From Maratus speciosus (Eukaryota > Arthropoda > Arachnida > Araneae > Salticidae): DNA of 64,000 nt. Below are positions 34,541 to 46,224 of this stretch, in pieces. The stretch is taken from contig OZ010786.1 of NCBI GenBank assembly GCA_963932465.1, forward strand, positions 533,637,073 through 533,701,072. Reading direction: 5' to 3'. Below the pieces are notes generated by a model, which did not search any database, was not told where the DNA came from, and saw nothing but the letters and a program-made list of their open reading frames with translations. A program made the position numbers and the translations under genes. Positions within the stretch are counted from its first letter, which is position 1. Every line of letters starts with the position of its first letter.

Positions 34541-34704
34541 TTTAAAATTACCGTTAATTAATAAAATATTTGAACAAACGAATGGACGATAACAAATCTG
34601 TGGCCAAATGTCTTTCATTAATATATATATATATATATTGGTTTAATTTGGTGCAGTATTTCTTCTCACGGACTGTCGAAAGAAAGCGCTTAGCGTTTTA
34701 AATA

Positions 34705-36226
34705 CACTGCTCAAAACAATTAAAGGATATTGCAGTTTTAGGTGGATTTTGTATCTGGTAAACTGTTTAGCTGATTGATACATGGTCGACAGACATAGTA
34801 GGTTATATGAGAATAAATTACACATGTTTGGCAGAAAAAAATGCATTTTATTGCGCATTTGTGTACTAAAGGAAAAAAACACAATTTGTGCATATGAGAA
34901 AAAAATAATAAGAAAAGGTGTTTTCTTCAAAGAAAATCATTTTCAGTAGGGGGTATGGTTTCCACGGGCGGCAGCAACGTTGAACACATTTGAGGCATGT
35001 ACTCAATGAAGCTATTAATGACGAGTTGGGGTATTCTGCCCCACTCTTCCAGAAGAGCACTTTCCAGTTCTTGGAGAGTTTGTGGGGGTTGTTGGCGGCC
35101 AGAAACTCGTCTTCCTAGAGCGTCCCAAACGTGCTCGATTGGATTCATGTCTGGAAAACACGCTGGCCATTCCATTCGAACGGTTCCTTCCTCGAAAAGG
35201 AAATCCTCCACCAGGTTTGCACGATGTGGCCTGCAGTTATCGTCCATTAAAATGAAGTTATCTCCGATTGCTGCAGTGTAAGGGACTACAATAGGTCTGA
35301 GGATCTCATCCCTATATCGGCGAACAGTCAGAGCTCCATCTCGAATGATGTAGAGGTCAGTGCGCCCGTCAATGGAGATGCCACCATACACCAACACTCC
35401 TCCACCGCCAAATCTGACACTTTCGTGCACGAACGCAGGATTATTCCTACTGCCACGGTCCCTCCAGATGAAAATACGCCTATTATCCGGATGCACAGAA
35501 AAACGGGACTCGTCAGAAAACAGAATATTGCTCCATTCATTTCTCCTCCAGTTGACATGCTCGGTTGCCCACTCCCTGCGGTCGCGACGATGCCTTGATG
35601 TTAATCTAACACATACCATCGGTCGGCGAGCATACAGACCTACAGCATGGAGCCGGTTTCGGACAGTCTGGGTTGAAATCGTGGTGCCTGTAGCCGAGCG
35701 AAGGTGTTGTTGGAGAAGAGTAGCGTTCATGGTTCGGTGTCTCCGAGCTGTTAACGCTAAATACCGATCTTCATTGGGCGTTGTTGCCCGTCTACGACCT
35801 TGCCCTGGTCTTCGGCCTGCACATCTACTCTCCAAAAAACGGTTCCAGATCCTGGAAATGACACTTTGTGACACTCCAATGGCTTGCGCTACTTCGGCTT
35901 GAGTTTGGCCCCCTTCTAACCTACCAACAATTCTCAAAGCTTCTGAATCTGTCAAATGACTTCGCTGAGACATCGTACTCATCGAAACAAAGCAATCACT
36001 GAATGCCGATCATCCTTGTCTTCATTCTCTTTTATCCAGTTGAAAGTCAAATTTCATTCGCTGCCGCTGAAGTGACGTTTTTCACGTCGAACTCAAAATT
36101 TGCATACTTGAAAACCAGAAAAATTTGCATTTGTGATTCTCTTCTTCTATTTTCGGCAAAAAAAATTTCGTTTATATCTTTATTTTATATAAAACTTCAA
36201 ATATCCTTTAATTGTTTTGAGCAGTG
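34705..36226 (-). mobile_element. complete Tc1-family DNA transposon, 1522 bp
   Basis: TA duplications at 34703-34704 and 36227-36228 bound an element with perfect 26-bp terminal inverted repeats (starting CACTGCTCAAAACAATTAAA). Beyond the perfect part, the ends stay similar (GAAGTTTTA/GCAGTTTTA). The single open frame inside encodes a full-length transposase. Size, TA target, inverted repeats and gene order match Tc1. The intact ends and frame suggest a recent insertion. Confidence 0.97.
34927..35982 (-). CDS. Tc1-like transposase, 351 residues, apparently intact
   Basis: This enzyme cuts and pastes its element by binding the terminal repeats and joining them to TA targets in the nucleus. 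N-terminal helix-turn-helix residues (LTDSEALRIVGRLEGGQTQ then AIGVSQSVISRIWNRF, about 10-50) form a paired-type DNA-binding domain. A GRPR-like basic hinge (GRRPGQGRRR) lies at 56-65 and a second helix-turn-helix at about 85-115. The catalytic triad is D157 (FSDESRF), D248 (LMDDNCRPHRA) and E283 (DMNPIEHVWD), with 34 residues between the last two, the DD34E spacing of Tc1. Length matches the 340-350 residues usual for the family. Translation may also start at Met4. No frameshift or stop is present. Antisense open frames over it are shadows. Confidence 0.97.
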   Translation of the reverse strand: MSTMSQRSHLTDSEALRIVGRLEGGQTQAEVAQAIGVSQSVISRIWNRFLESRCAGRRPGQGRRRATTPNEDRYLALTARRHRTMNATLLQQHLRSATGTTISTQTVRNRLHAVGLYARRPMVCVRLTSRHRRDRREWATEHVNWRRNEWSNILFSDESRFSVHPDNRRIFIWRDRGSRNNPAFVHESVRFGGGGVLVYGGISIDGRTDLYIIRDGALTVRRYRDEILRPIVVPYTAAIGDNFILMDDNCRPHRANLVEDFLFEEGTVRMEWPACFPDMNPIEHVWDALGRRVSGRQQPPQTLQELESALLEEWGRIPQLVINSFIEYMPQMCSTLLPPVETIPPTENDFL

Positions 36227-36228
36227 TA

Positions 36229-38200
36229 TATAGATCCCTAAACGCGACATTGTCACAAAATTCTAAAATGAAAAAAATTCCCTTTTAAAATACACGAAGA
36301 AAACCTTTTGCTTATTTTCGCATAAATTTATCTGTAAATTATGGTGTCATTCGATAATTTTAGCATTTTATGAAAGAAGTACTTTGCCTTTTAAAGCGTT
36401 AAATATAGAAATTTTTTCATCAGATCATAGTCTAAAATCTGTCGTTAAATAAATCGCATTTCAAAAGAGGTCATTGATGTCTATTGTAAAAATATATATT
36501 TATTATTTAACTAGTTAACAAAAATTCTAAACTCCGATACGTCAAAGTTACAAATTATTTTTTTTTAACACGACAAATAAATATAGCAAATTTAATTTTG
36601 AAATTTTTGAGCTTTCAATATTTCCATTAATAATTACTGTGTATTCATTAAAAAAGTAATTTTTGAAAAACGATTTGAAATCTGAAAATAATCTTTTTAA
36701 AGAAGTTAAAAATTAATTTAATTTTTAAACCAGTGGAAGAAGAAAATTTCTGACTGCTTTGATTTAATTTATAAAAATATTATTTTTTTAAATACCAGTT
36801 TTGCTATAAAATATTCCGTCTTCTGAAACTCTTTTATGAAATGTTATATATTTACCATGCTGAGTCAAATAGAAAGAAATATACTAATAATTAATTGATG
36901 GTAAATGTTTTTCTTGTACATTTGAATTAAAATTAAAATTAACCCAAATAACAAATGCTTGAAGAATTATATTAGTTAACTCAATTTGTCTCCTTTAAAT
37001 AAATTTGGTTAGAACATAATAAAGAGAAACAGCAAAAAGCAAATGTAACAAAGGAATTACGGAATTTGTGAAAATAAATAATCTAATAAAAGTGCCTTTA
37101 TTTGAGGCATATAATCAAATAAAGAACTTCTATAACAAAATTAGGGCTAAGTACACCACGTATTTATAATTAATTTTATTTCTGCAAGGTCCTTGTTTCA
37201 ATTAGAATAATAAATTCTTAAAATTAAATTAGAACATTTTTCATTCGTTTCTTAAAATGCAAATAATTAGAAATGTGCGCTGAGTTAAAAATGCAATTAT
37301 ATAAATATTTGCTGTATATAATTTATGATTATTTTCTAGCACTAAATGTAAAAAGAAATGAAATATATTCGTTTTCTTCTGTGCAAAAACATTACAAATC
37401 TACAAAATTACAATTAACGATTATTCAATTTTGTATATTCAGAAGTATCTACAGTAGAGAACCACAAATCATTTGAAATCACAGGTTGTGCAAATTTAAG
37501 AATTTTGTTGATTTCTGGTCATAGCATTATTTACATTTTTTAAAGAGTTTATTTGAGTGTAATAATGCAATCGAAATTATAAGGAATGGTTACTGTATAG
37601 GAAAATATAAAAATAATCAAGTAAAATAATAATCTAAAACTATAAAATTTAAGATAGTTTTAAAAATGATTAAATTATTAAAATGTCAAGCAAATAAATA
37701 ATAGTGTATAATTAAACATGCATAATAAAGATGAGATTCATTTTTCTGGAATTATTACATGATACTTGCCTCATAAAGATACCCTATTAATTCACATCAA
37801 AATCATAAAGTTAGGAAGTTTTATTTCAGGTTTAGCCAGACGTAATAACTAAAAAAAGCTTGGTTAATACATAAATATATTTTGTAAAAATGTTGCAATT
37901 ACCAATGATATCAGCAATATCTTGATTTTTTTTTTTCAGAAATAAATTTATACTTCCTTCATAAAAAAGCATGAGTTCCATCATATTCACTAAAATAACA
38001 TATAAATACATACGGAAAGATATAAAAATTAAAAAAGTCTGTAATTTTGTCGCTACATCTGAAATGAAAGTTTCATTGTTCACAACTGCAATGATGCACG
38101 GTGGGTGATTTACCCACTCTAGCTGGCCAACATTATTTAAGGCGTCAGTATAGTCGCATCGCCATGAAATTGAAAAAATGTTATTGATATTAATTATTGA
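36229..38200. other. AT-rich stretch without recognised features
   Basis: No gene or clear repeat is visible between the Tc1 element and 38.2 kb. Confidence 0.5.
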
Positions 38201-38234
38201 ACGTTAGGTGTTACAAAATGTGGCGTGTAGCAGT

Positions 38235-38560
38235 TATCATTTCGTTACAGGGACATTCAAAAGTATTTCATTACATTACGGCTAATGGGAAAAATCTTTT
38301 GCAGTGGGTTTGAATGATGTTTTCATAATTTCGAACAATTTGAAATTTATACATATCTATGAAGTTCAGTACAAGATTATTGCTACAGAATATGGTATGG
38401 ATAGCATTTATCGATCATTTACAAGGAAGTTCAAAACAATTATGTTACATTACGGTCTATGGAGAAAAAAATGTTTGTGGCGCATTTTGTTCATGTTACA
38501 CTATTTCAAAAGCATTTAAAATTATACATATCTCCGAAGTGCTCTATAAGAGGCTTATTA
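38235..38560 (+). repeat. two-unit degenerate tandem repeat, about 180 bp
   Basis: CATTACATTACGGCTAATGG and ATGTTACATTACGGTCTATG, then ATTTATACATATCTATGAAG and ATTATACATATCTCCGAAG, lie in the same order about 180 bp apart. Overlapping open frames here are not supported. Confidence 0.55.
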
Positions 38561-39464
38561 TTGAATATAATGTCCTTTCATCTTTCATATACAGGGGCAC
38601 ACAAATTAAATCAATTATATTTTTCTGTGTACGGGCAATAATGGATCGAACTGCGTTTTCAGTTGTAGGACACTTTTTTAAATTATAAAAATTGCATATT
38701 ATTTAGTGTGTATAAATTCTATAAATCATATACTGGGCTGCACAAAACATCTGAAGTACATTTTTGTTTATTGACGGGAAACAGCTGACGGGGAATTTTC
38801 AACTGTGCTATGCGTCCACTAACTGATCTAAATTATAAAAATTGTGAATTATATATTAAATCTATAGTATATATACAGGGATGTACACATTTTTGAGCTA
38901 TCTTTTCGACTTCGGTTGAAATTGAGTTTTCAAACGTGCTAGGGGAGAGTAGCCTAATTTGGACTACTTCGCTTATTTTCAGGTGTAACTCACTTAATTT
39001 TTGGAATATCTGAAAAATATCACTACACGGGGCAATCAATTCATCCACTAACTAAATAAAACTTTAGATCATTTTCTTTTTGGAAATCTTAAATTTTATT
39101 TTAATTTGAAAAATTTGTCAAAAGTGGTCCAAATTCAGCAACTGGTCGCCTAAGTTGGACCACCAGTCTCCTAAATTGGACCAAACAAAATCAGGTTGTT
39201 TTAATGACTAGGGAATATAAATACTTTTATTAAAAGCAAAGTTTTCGGTTACTGAAACAATCAAACAAAATAACAGCAATGGAATATAATTAAATCAAAT
39301 ATCTGAAAATAAGTGTAATTGTTTAAAATCAAAATGTATTCAAAATATAAATCAAAGTTATCAGTAATTAAGAATAGAAATTATGAAACTAATTGCCAGT
39401 TACTTGAATATCATTTAAGGAGTGATGCAAAGCTTTCACATGAATTTCGTTTATTGATTTTTTT

Positions 39465-39835
39465 TTTCCAGCACACACAACTTGGAACCGTATTTGGCAA
39501 TATGAATACTGAACCATTTCTGCTGTTTCATTTTCTTACAAATCAGGCAAAACCAATCATCACTATTTAGATTTTTCTTTTTAGATTCTGAATTATTAGA
39601 CTTTTTTTTTTTACAACAGAAGTTTTCTTTATATTATGATTGTATTTCTCCCCTTTCATCATTTCCTCGATAATTCCATTACGCCTATTTTTTAAAACTT
39701 GATGTTCCATTTGCTTTTATGCTCTGATAGCATCCTTTAAGTCGATTTTTTGTGATTTTTCATTTCAAGGTTTACTTTATATGGCGAAGATGTTAACACA
39801 ACTGTTTTTTTGGCTCCCTCTGCACTTTTTTAAAA
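39465..39835 (-). pseudogene. relic of a pogo-like transposase C-terminal region
   Basis: Read on the minus strand, AKKTVVLTSSPYKVNLEMK resembles the (T/S)xxLT(S/D)TP.K..L segment downstream of the DDE core in pogo-like transposases. SDDWFCLICKKMKQQKW then resembles the terminal zinc-binding tail (C..C...W..C). Stops and frameshifts separate the two parts. Based on family knowledge, not a search. Confidence 0.45.
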
Positions 39836-39981
39836 CTAAATTTAGCAAAGATATAATATTTCTAATGATTTTTTGACTTTTGGGGAGGATTTGTAGCTAC
39901 AGCTTTATTGCAAGTCAATTTCTTCACAACTTAATCTCTCCTTTTTATTTCCTATTACTTTAACAGCTTTTACTGTCACTT

Positions 39982-39983
<2 letters not shown>

Positions 39984-40024
<41 letters not shown>

Positions 40025-40025
40025 C
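39984..40025. repeat. T homopolymer, about 42 bp
   Basis: Long T tract inside the 2115-bp element. Confidence 0.85.
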
Positions 40026-40155
40026 TAGACAGCTTGTCCGTGTCTTTTTCAACATTTTTAACATTATATTATAAAAGTGTTTAAAAAAATATGCTCTGTT
40101 GAAAAATACGCTACGATTAGTTATACGCAAACATTATATATTCAACAGTATTCAA

Positions 40156-40290
40156 TTCACCCCCCTCCTCCCGGAAGGTTTGAGGTTTTATGAGTTTTAA
40201 TGGCCAAAATGTGTAATTCCACCCTCAAGAACTGTAAAAAGTCTGCCCTTCCTTGGGGAACAAATATCATCCAGGAAGAAAATGTTTGAA
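40156..40290 (+). repeat. dispersed repeat shared with 63.77-63.9 kb
   Basis: A C-rich start, CCGGAAGGTTTGAGGTTTTA, TTTTAATGGCCAAAATGTG and CCACCCTCAAGAACT correspond in order to the right-edge copy (CCGGAAGATTTGAGATTTTG, TTTTAATGGTTAAAAGTGC, CCACCCGCAACTCT). Confidence 0.6.
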
Positions 40291-40490
40291 TTCAACTCTG
40301 TAAACCAAATACGCCGTAGGAATAAAGTATTCAAAGAAAATAAATACAAATACATACAAGATAAAAGAAAATGCAAACAAAATTTATTGCATAAACATGA
40401 AAAAATGTTTTTTTTTTTTGTTTATATAGGCCTAAACTGTATAAAAAAATGAATCCAGATATAACAACACCCCCCCACACACACACACAC

Positions 40491-40491
<1 letters not shown>

Positions 40492-40532
<41 letters not shown>
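40492..40532. repeat. A homopolymer after a CA-rich run
   Basis: CCCCCACACACACACACACC followed by about 38 A inside the 2115-bp element. Confidence 0.85.
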
Positions 40533-40534
<2 letters not shown>

Positions 40535-41058
40535 TGCATGGAGATAGTAATCAATTTTAAAATATAAAAAAAAAAAAAATTAAAAAGATTGTGTACAAAG
40601 TATACCGTCCTCGAAATTCATTACTTAATTTTCAAAATTTATGATCGCATATCTGGTCCAATTTAAGCAACTTAAATTGGTCCAATTATGGCAACTGCGC
40701 CATTTTTTAAAACAGATAATTTCAAAACTAAGAACAAAAACGAAATCAAACAAAGCCGCGTGAGAAATATGCTCAATTAACAGATCAATTTATATATGTA
40801 TATGAAAACATAACAACTTCTTAGTTTTAAAGTATTCACTTACGTTTAGTAGGAAAAAAGTTGATCAAAACAGCTAACTTTAGGTTTTTTAAAATTGCCT
40901 GAAAACAACTCGTGGTAGGCGGTTGCTACTTCTAATCGTGAGTGACGTCATTCTGATGAGTAGGATTTCAGCGGTAGATGGCGTATCTTTCTGTAATTAA
41001 CGGCAGAATGGCAACGGTCCAATTAAAGCGGCTGTCCAAATTCAGCTACTCTCCCCTA

Positions 41059-41766
41059 TATGTTTTACAAATTATTAACTAGACAAAGTTTTTCCCGTTA
41101 TTAAGCATTAAAATTTTATTATACTAGTCCGAATGCCTTCAAAAATGTTTCATAATCTGATTGACGTATGATTTTACGTTCTTCTTGATAATTTTAATGA
41201 TACCTCCTTAACGGTATGGAAGCTAAAGTGATAAAACTATTTTTGTATTTTTATAACAAATCCTAAAGTTTATTTTTCTAAAATTTAAGATAAGGGGCAA
41301 ACATTCGGCAGCTTTAATAAAAATTGCTGTGCTGTGTATTTATATTTATCTCTGCACAGATGAACCATATGTAAAGATCGTGAATCATGAGATATCATGA
41401 GGAAATGCCTAAATTATATTATGCTTTGCATTAAATTTGAATTTCGAAAATTTGTCTGGATCCATTTTGTAACCACTCGAAATTTGCAGGCAAGTAATAT
41501 ATTTTAAATCATTTTTCCTTAGATATCTACATACAACTGGCAATTTTTGTCCAAATTTGATCATAAATTTAAACATTTCGCTCTTGCAAAACTTCATGCG
41601 CTCTTCATTGTAATGTTTCTCTATAAACAAAACATTTTCAACCAAATTCACATTTCCGTTAAATTTTGAATCTTGCTGCTGTTGTATAATGGTGCAAAAG
41701 TTTATTTATGTGACTAACTTAAATTCTGTTGTCTTTGATATAAAGAATATGGTACATAAACTAAAG

Positions 41767-41808
<42 letters not shown>

Positions 41809-42655
41809 ATTTTGACTTAATAAGCTACAAACTATTTTAAAAACTGTGATGGCCCCTAGGGTCAGACAAATTGAATTAGAACGAAAAGGTAATAATCTAA
41901 ACTATTTAATCATATCAAAAATTGAGTTTAAGCGTGCTTTATCATATAACGTTTTCTATATTAAAAGTGAAAAATTGTAAAAAAATACAGAGTTTTTTGC
42001 GACATTAAATATGAAATAACAGTTGATATGTGCAAACTTTATGCACATAAATTCGATAAAATAAAGTCCATATTTTGTTTGGAAGCGTCCATAATCGATC
42101 AGTACATTTTATTCCGCTTCAAGTAACATATTAAAAAACTGTACTTAAATTGATGGATTCATTCTCATCTAAGAAGTACAAAATTTGCGCTAATCTATGG
42201 ACCATACAATTATATTTATATCAAAACCAATAGCAGAGTACGACGCCTTAAGTATTGAGCTATAACAGGCAAAAAAAAAATAAATTGCGCTAGGGTAAAC
42301 TTTTAAAAATCGACTTTTGGCCAGCTAGAATCGCTAAATCATCCATCGTGTGATGTGCGTAATTTAGGCGTTTGTGGATTTCAGCGTTACGGATTTGAGG
42401 GAACCTACTGTATAACCATTATAAGTGTTTAGGAATTTATAAAAAAAACATATTAAGTGGAACTAAAATTTAATGCAAACGTTTAGGAGTGCAATGGTGC
42501 TTGAAAACACTTTTATAGTATAAGAAAAATGCTTCATTGCAAAACTAAACTTAATTTATATTCATATCTTTTAAAATAATAAGGAAACTTTAGAGACCTT
42601 TTCATCATATCTATCATATTTCAAATGAAGTGTAATGGCATCATTGGAGCGGCTA
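41059..42655. other. AT-rich stretch with an A tract
   Basis: A-tract of about 41 bp at 41767-41807. No gene or element recognised. Confidence 0.5.
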
Positions 42656-42660
42656 AAGAT

Positions 42661-43215
42661 ACAGTGTAATTCGATCACTGACACCGTAAATTTTATAAGC
42701 GAAATTCAGAATTATTTTTCATATTTGGAGGCTGTTTACTGTTCAAATGGAAGACCTTTACAACACGTCTTCCCTTGTCTCTAAATTTCCTGAAAATTAT
42801 GGAAATGTGGGAAACAAAGCGAAATTCATTCTCCATTAATAGATTACAATTTCTCTATAGTCCATTCCACTTTAAATTTTTTTAAATACAAGTTAAGAGA
42901 ATATATAATGCCTACTCGAGTGGCTGACACCTATATGGCTACATACAGTGTAATTCGATCATTGACACAGTAAATTTTATAAGCGAAATTCTGAATTATT
43001 TTGCATATTTGGAGGCATGTGGAAGACCTTTGCAACACCTCTTCCTTTGTGGCAAAATTTCGTGAAATCTATGCAAATGTGGAAAATGAAGCAAAATTCA
43101 TTCTCCATGAATTTATCACAAATTCTCGATATATATCAGACTACTATAAAATTTCCAAAATACAACTTATGGTAATATACAATAATACCTATTCTGCTGG
43201 CTATGCTTTTCATAC
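42661..43215 (+). repeat. two-unit tandem repeat, 284-bp period
   Basis: ACAGTGTAATTCGATCA(C/T)TGA starts both units (42661, 42945). TAAATTTTATAAGCGAAATT, ATATTTGGAGGC, TGGAAGACCTTT.CAACAC and AAATTCATTCTCCAT follow in each. An open frame in the second unit (43001-43228) is not conserved in the first. Confidence 0.85.
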
Positions 43216-43917
43216 GAAAATTTATTAAATAATATATTTGGTGATTTCTCTACTTCTCTTTTTTTTTTCTTTTCGCTGAGTATACACTATTTTCATATCT
43301 ATTCACAACAAAATTTCTTGGTAAATTGTAAATGTTGTTTTTGTTGTTTTTTAACCCGAGAGTTGTCGCGTCTTTTTTCAGAATGTTATTAGTAGGCGCT
43401 CGGTCTTCTTGCCGCCGGTCCCCCATATACATAAAATGTAAAACAAGAAATATTTTTCACTTAATAAAACGGTATGCATCGTATTTTGGTGGTTTTATCT
43501 CTAGCGATTCTTCTTCATAAGAATTATACTTCTTATTTTTAATAATATTTTAAAGTTTGTATCTTTGTAGCTCATAGTCTTTCAAAGTCTTTCAGGTTCT
43601 GTATGTACGTAACGCGATAACTCTTGATTGAAACATCCGATTTACTTCAAATATTGTACATGAGTTCATTTTGATAAGGCGCTTCCTTGACTAGTTTTAA
43701 GGTTCATTGGTTAAGGATCAAGGTTAGGAACGGTGGGGAGGAGTACCATCCCTTAATTTAGAGAAATGGGTTTTTCATGCAGATTATCCGATTTGCTTCC
43801 CATTTGATATACCTGTTTAGTCTGATAAAGCTCATACATGATTAAATTTAGAAGGTTATTGGTTAAGTAAAAAGGCGAGAAATTTGGTAGCTAATCTCTC
43901 CCTTTATTTTGCTAAAT

Positions 43918-43959
<42 letters not shown>

Positions 43960-46224
43960 TAATGAATTAATTAATTTTTTGACGATTTTTTTTTTCGAGG
44001 ACATTATTATTTGAAATAAGTGTATAATATACAATTAGTGTGAATATCTCAATACCATCAATTTAAATGGAACCCTTTTCCCCTTTTCTTTTTAATATTA
44101 TTTTTCTTAAAAGTCCTTTTTTTTTTTTGTCAACACATTTTATTTAATCTTATTTTGCATATGACCATATTTTTTTTTAAAGCTCATAATATATGTTTAC
44201 AAAATCACTGTGAAACGCCTGCAAAATTTACAATAAAATTATTGACATATAATATAAATTTATTGAAATACTACAATAAAGTTATTTTAGACTGGTTGAT
44301 ATTTTTCATTAAAAAATAGCTGTGATTTTAGAACTGAACATAAGATGAGAAGTAAAGGATATTTTGATCTAAGATGTAAAACTCTTAACCCATATCATGC
44401 CTAAATAAATTCGTTAAAGAAAATAGAAGATTAATAAATAATATTATTTGTAACAATACATTATTAGTATTTAAGATTACGAAACGGAAAAAAAAATATC
44501 ATTAATTTGATCTGAAAATTTGAATAACATAATACATGTTTTCATTTAAGATATAAAAATTAAAATTTGTCTGTCTGTAATTCTGTATAAATCCACAATT
44601 TCTAAGCCAGAATTGTGAAATATCACGTACATGTGTATGGCCGAGGCAACTAAAGAAATCCGGAATCGGAATAACTTATAGTTAATTTTTAATTAATAAA
44701 ACCCTCAAAACTTAACAGCAATTTCCAATCAAATTTAAACATTTTCCATTTTAGCTGTTGCCAAAAATTCAAAATTCACGATAATATTCTTACCACTTCA
44801 ATTATTTTTCTATTGCAAGATTCCCACTTGAAAAAAAAAAATGAAATAAATGAGTTGATGAATTTAATAAACGGAACCTCATAACTTTTCTACTGCAAGA
44901 TTTCCATGTGGAAACTGAAAATAAAACCAATAACTTGACGAATTAGAAACAAAAGTGAATGTTAAGTCATAGTTTTTCTGTTTTATGATTTCCATGTGAA
45001 AAATTGTAATTCTTTTAATTAATTTAAGGAATTAAAATTGATCGAATATTACGTCTAATTGGAAATAGAAAAGCCGTGGTGAATATATAACGTCGTATAA
45101 GAGTGAAAAATGTATTTAAGCATGATAAAAACTCGATTATGAAAATATTGGCGTATTTTAGCATTATTGTTCGAATGAGGATGAATGGAAATAAGTTCAT
45201 TTATAGCTGTATTAATTTGAGTCTGTTATATAAATTTATACATTTTTATATTGGGTTTTCTTTTGTTTCATGTGTACAACAGTTCGATTGTTTTTTGTTT
45301 TTTTTTTAATTGAGCTAGTAAAATTCATAAAATACCTTTAATAAAGAAATGTTTCGTTTATTACTATTATCATTCCGAATTATGAGCCATAATGATGCAG
45401 TTTTATGTTATTCTTATATGAAAAAGTAGGGTGGGTTTTAACGAAATGTTTAACAAAAGAGAAATTATTATAAAACTTTAAATGAACGAGAAAATAATAT
45501 TCATTTACCTCGAGTAAAAAACTTAAATAAAGAAAACATTATTTATAATATTTCTATAAATCCTCGGATGTTACAATATGGCCGTAAATACCAAAAATAA
45601 TTTCCTATAAAAAGACACTTTTATTTGCTTACATCGTTACTGAAGGTAATGAATAGATTAAAGTAAACTCTTTTCCTATGTTTCATTAATGAAATTAAGG
45701 AATTAGACAATTGAATTGCTCCTGATTAAGTTAGCTTTAAGGAGCGTTTATCGAAGGAATAATTGACGAAAAAAAATACTGGTATATTATTATTCCATAT
45801 AATATGTTCATATAATATGTCCACGATTACCTAGTATTATCAAATTGTTACAGCTTTTAAGTTACCCATTTGAGTAAAACAAAAGTTTTCGCAAGTTGTT
45901 GAATAAAAATATTATAGTTTTATGGATGAATTAACATATTAATCAATGTGTTTCATTAATAAAATATTTATAATTAGTGAAAACAAATTTAATTGTATAA
46001 TAATGAATCGAAATTTATAATAATGGTTGATATTTCATTATTATATTACTTTCTTTTAGGCTAAATTACATCTATTCTTTATAAATTTAATTTCTTGAAT
46101 ATTGAATTTTATACATTATGTCTCCTGCATATTTAAAAGCGGCATTTGCACAGTTTTATTTGTATATGTTAACAAACAATTGGGAATTTAAAAAAAAAAA
46201 CTAGTATGTTGTGGCCATCACAAA
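43216..46224. other. AT-rich stretch with small repeats
   Basis: T-tract at 43920-43957. Three imperfect repeats about 95-130 bp apart at 44805-45010 are built on TTTCTA(T/C)TGCAAGAT(T)CC(A/C)... No gene is supported. Confidence 0.5.

Larger units (their letters stand above)
38942..41056. mobile_element. 2115-bp TA-flanked element of the GGGGA-ended family (copy 3)
   Basis: Ends GGGGAGAGTAGCCTAATTTG and, reversed, GGGGAGAGTAGCTGAATTTG; flanking TA at 38940-38941 and 41057-41058. The word (C/G)AATT(T/A)GGACCA or its reverse recurs at least eight times (near both ends, 39125-39180 and 40650-40690). The minus strand keeps fragments of a pogo-type transposase C-terminus. This is the largest member and links the family to a transposase type. 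Confidence 0.8.

Noticed and set aside
34997..35902. Plus-strand open frames of 94 and 180 codons
   Set aside because: They are antisense shadows of the intact Tc1 transposase gene.
42661..43228. 75-codon frame in the second 284-bp repeat unit
   Set aside because: The frame is broken in the first unit, so it is not a conserved gene.
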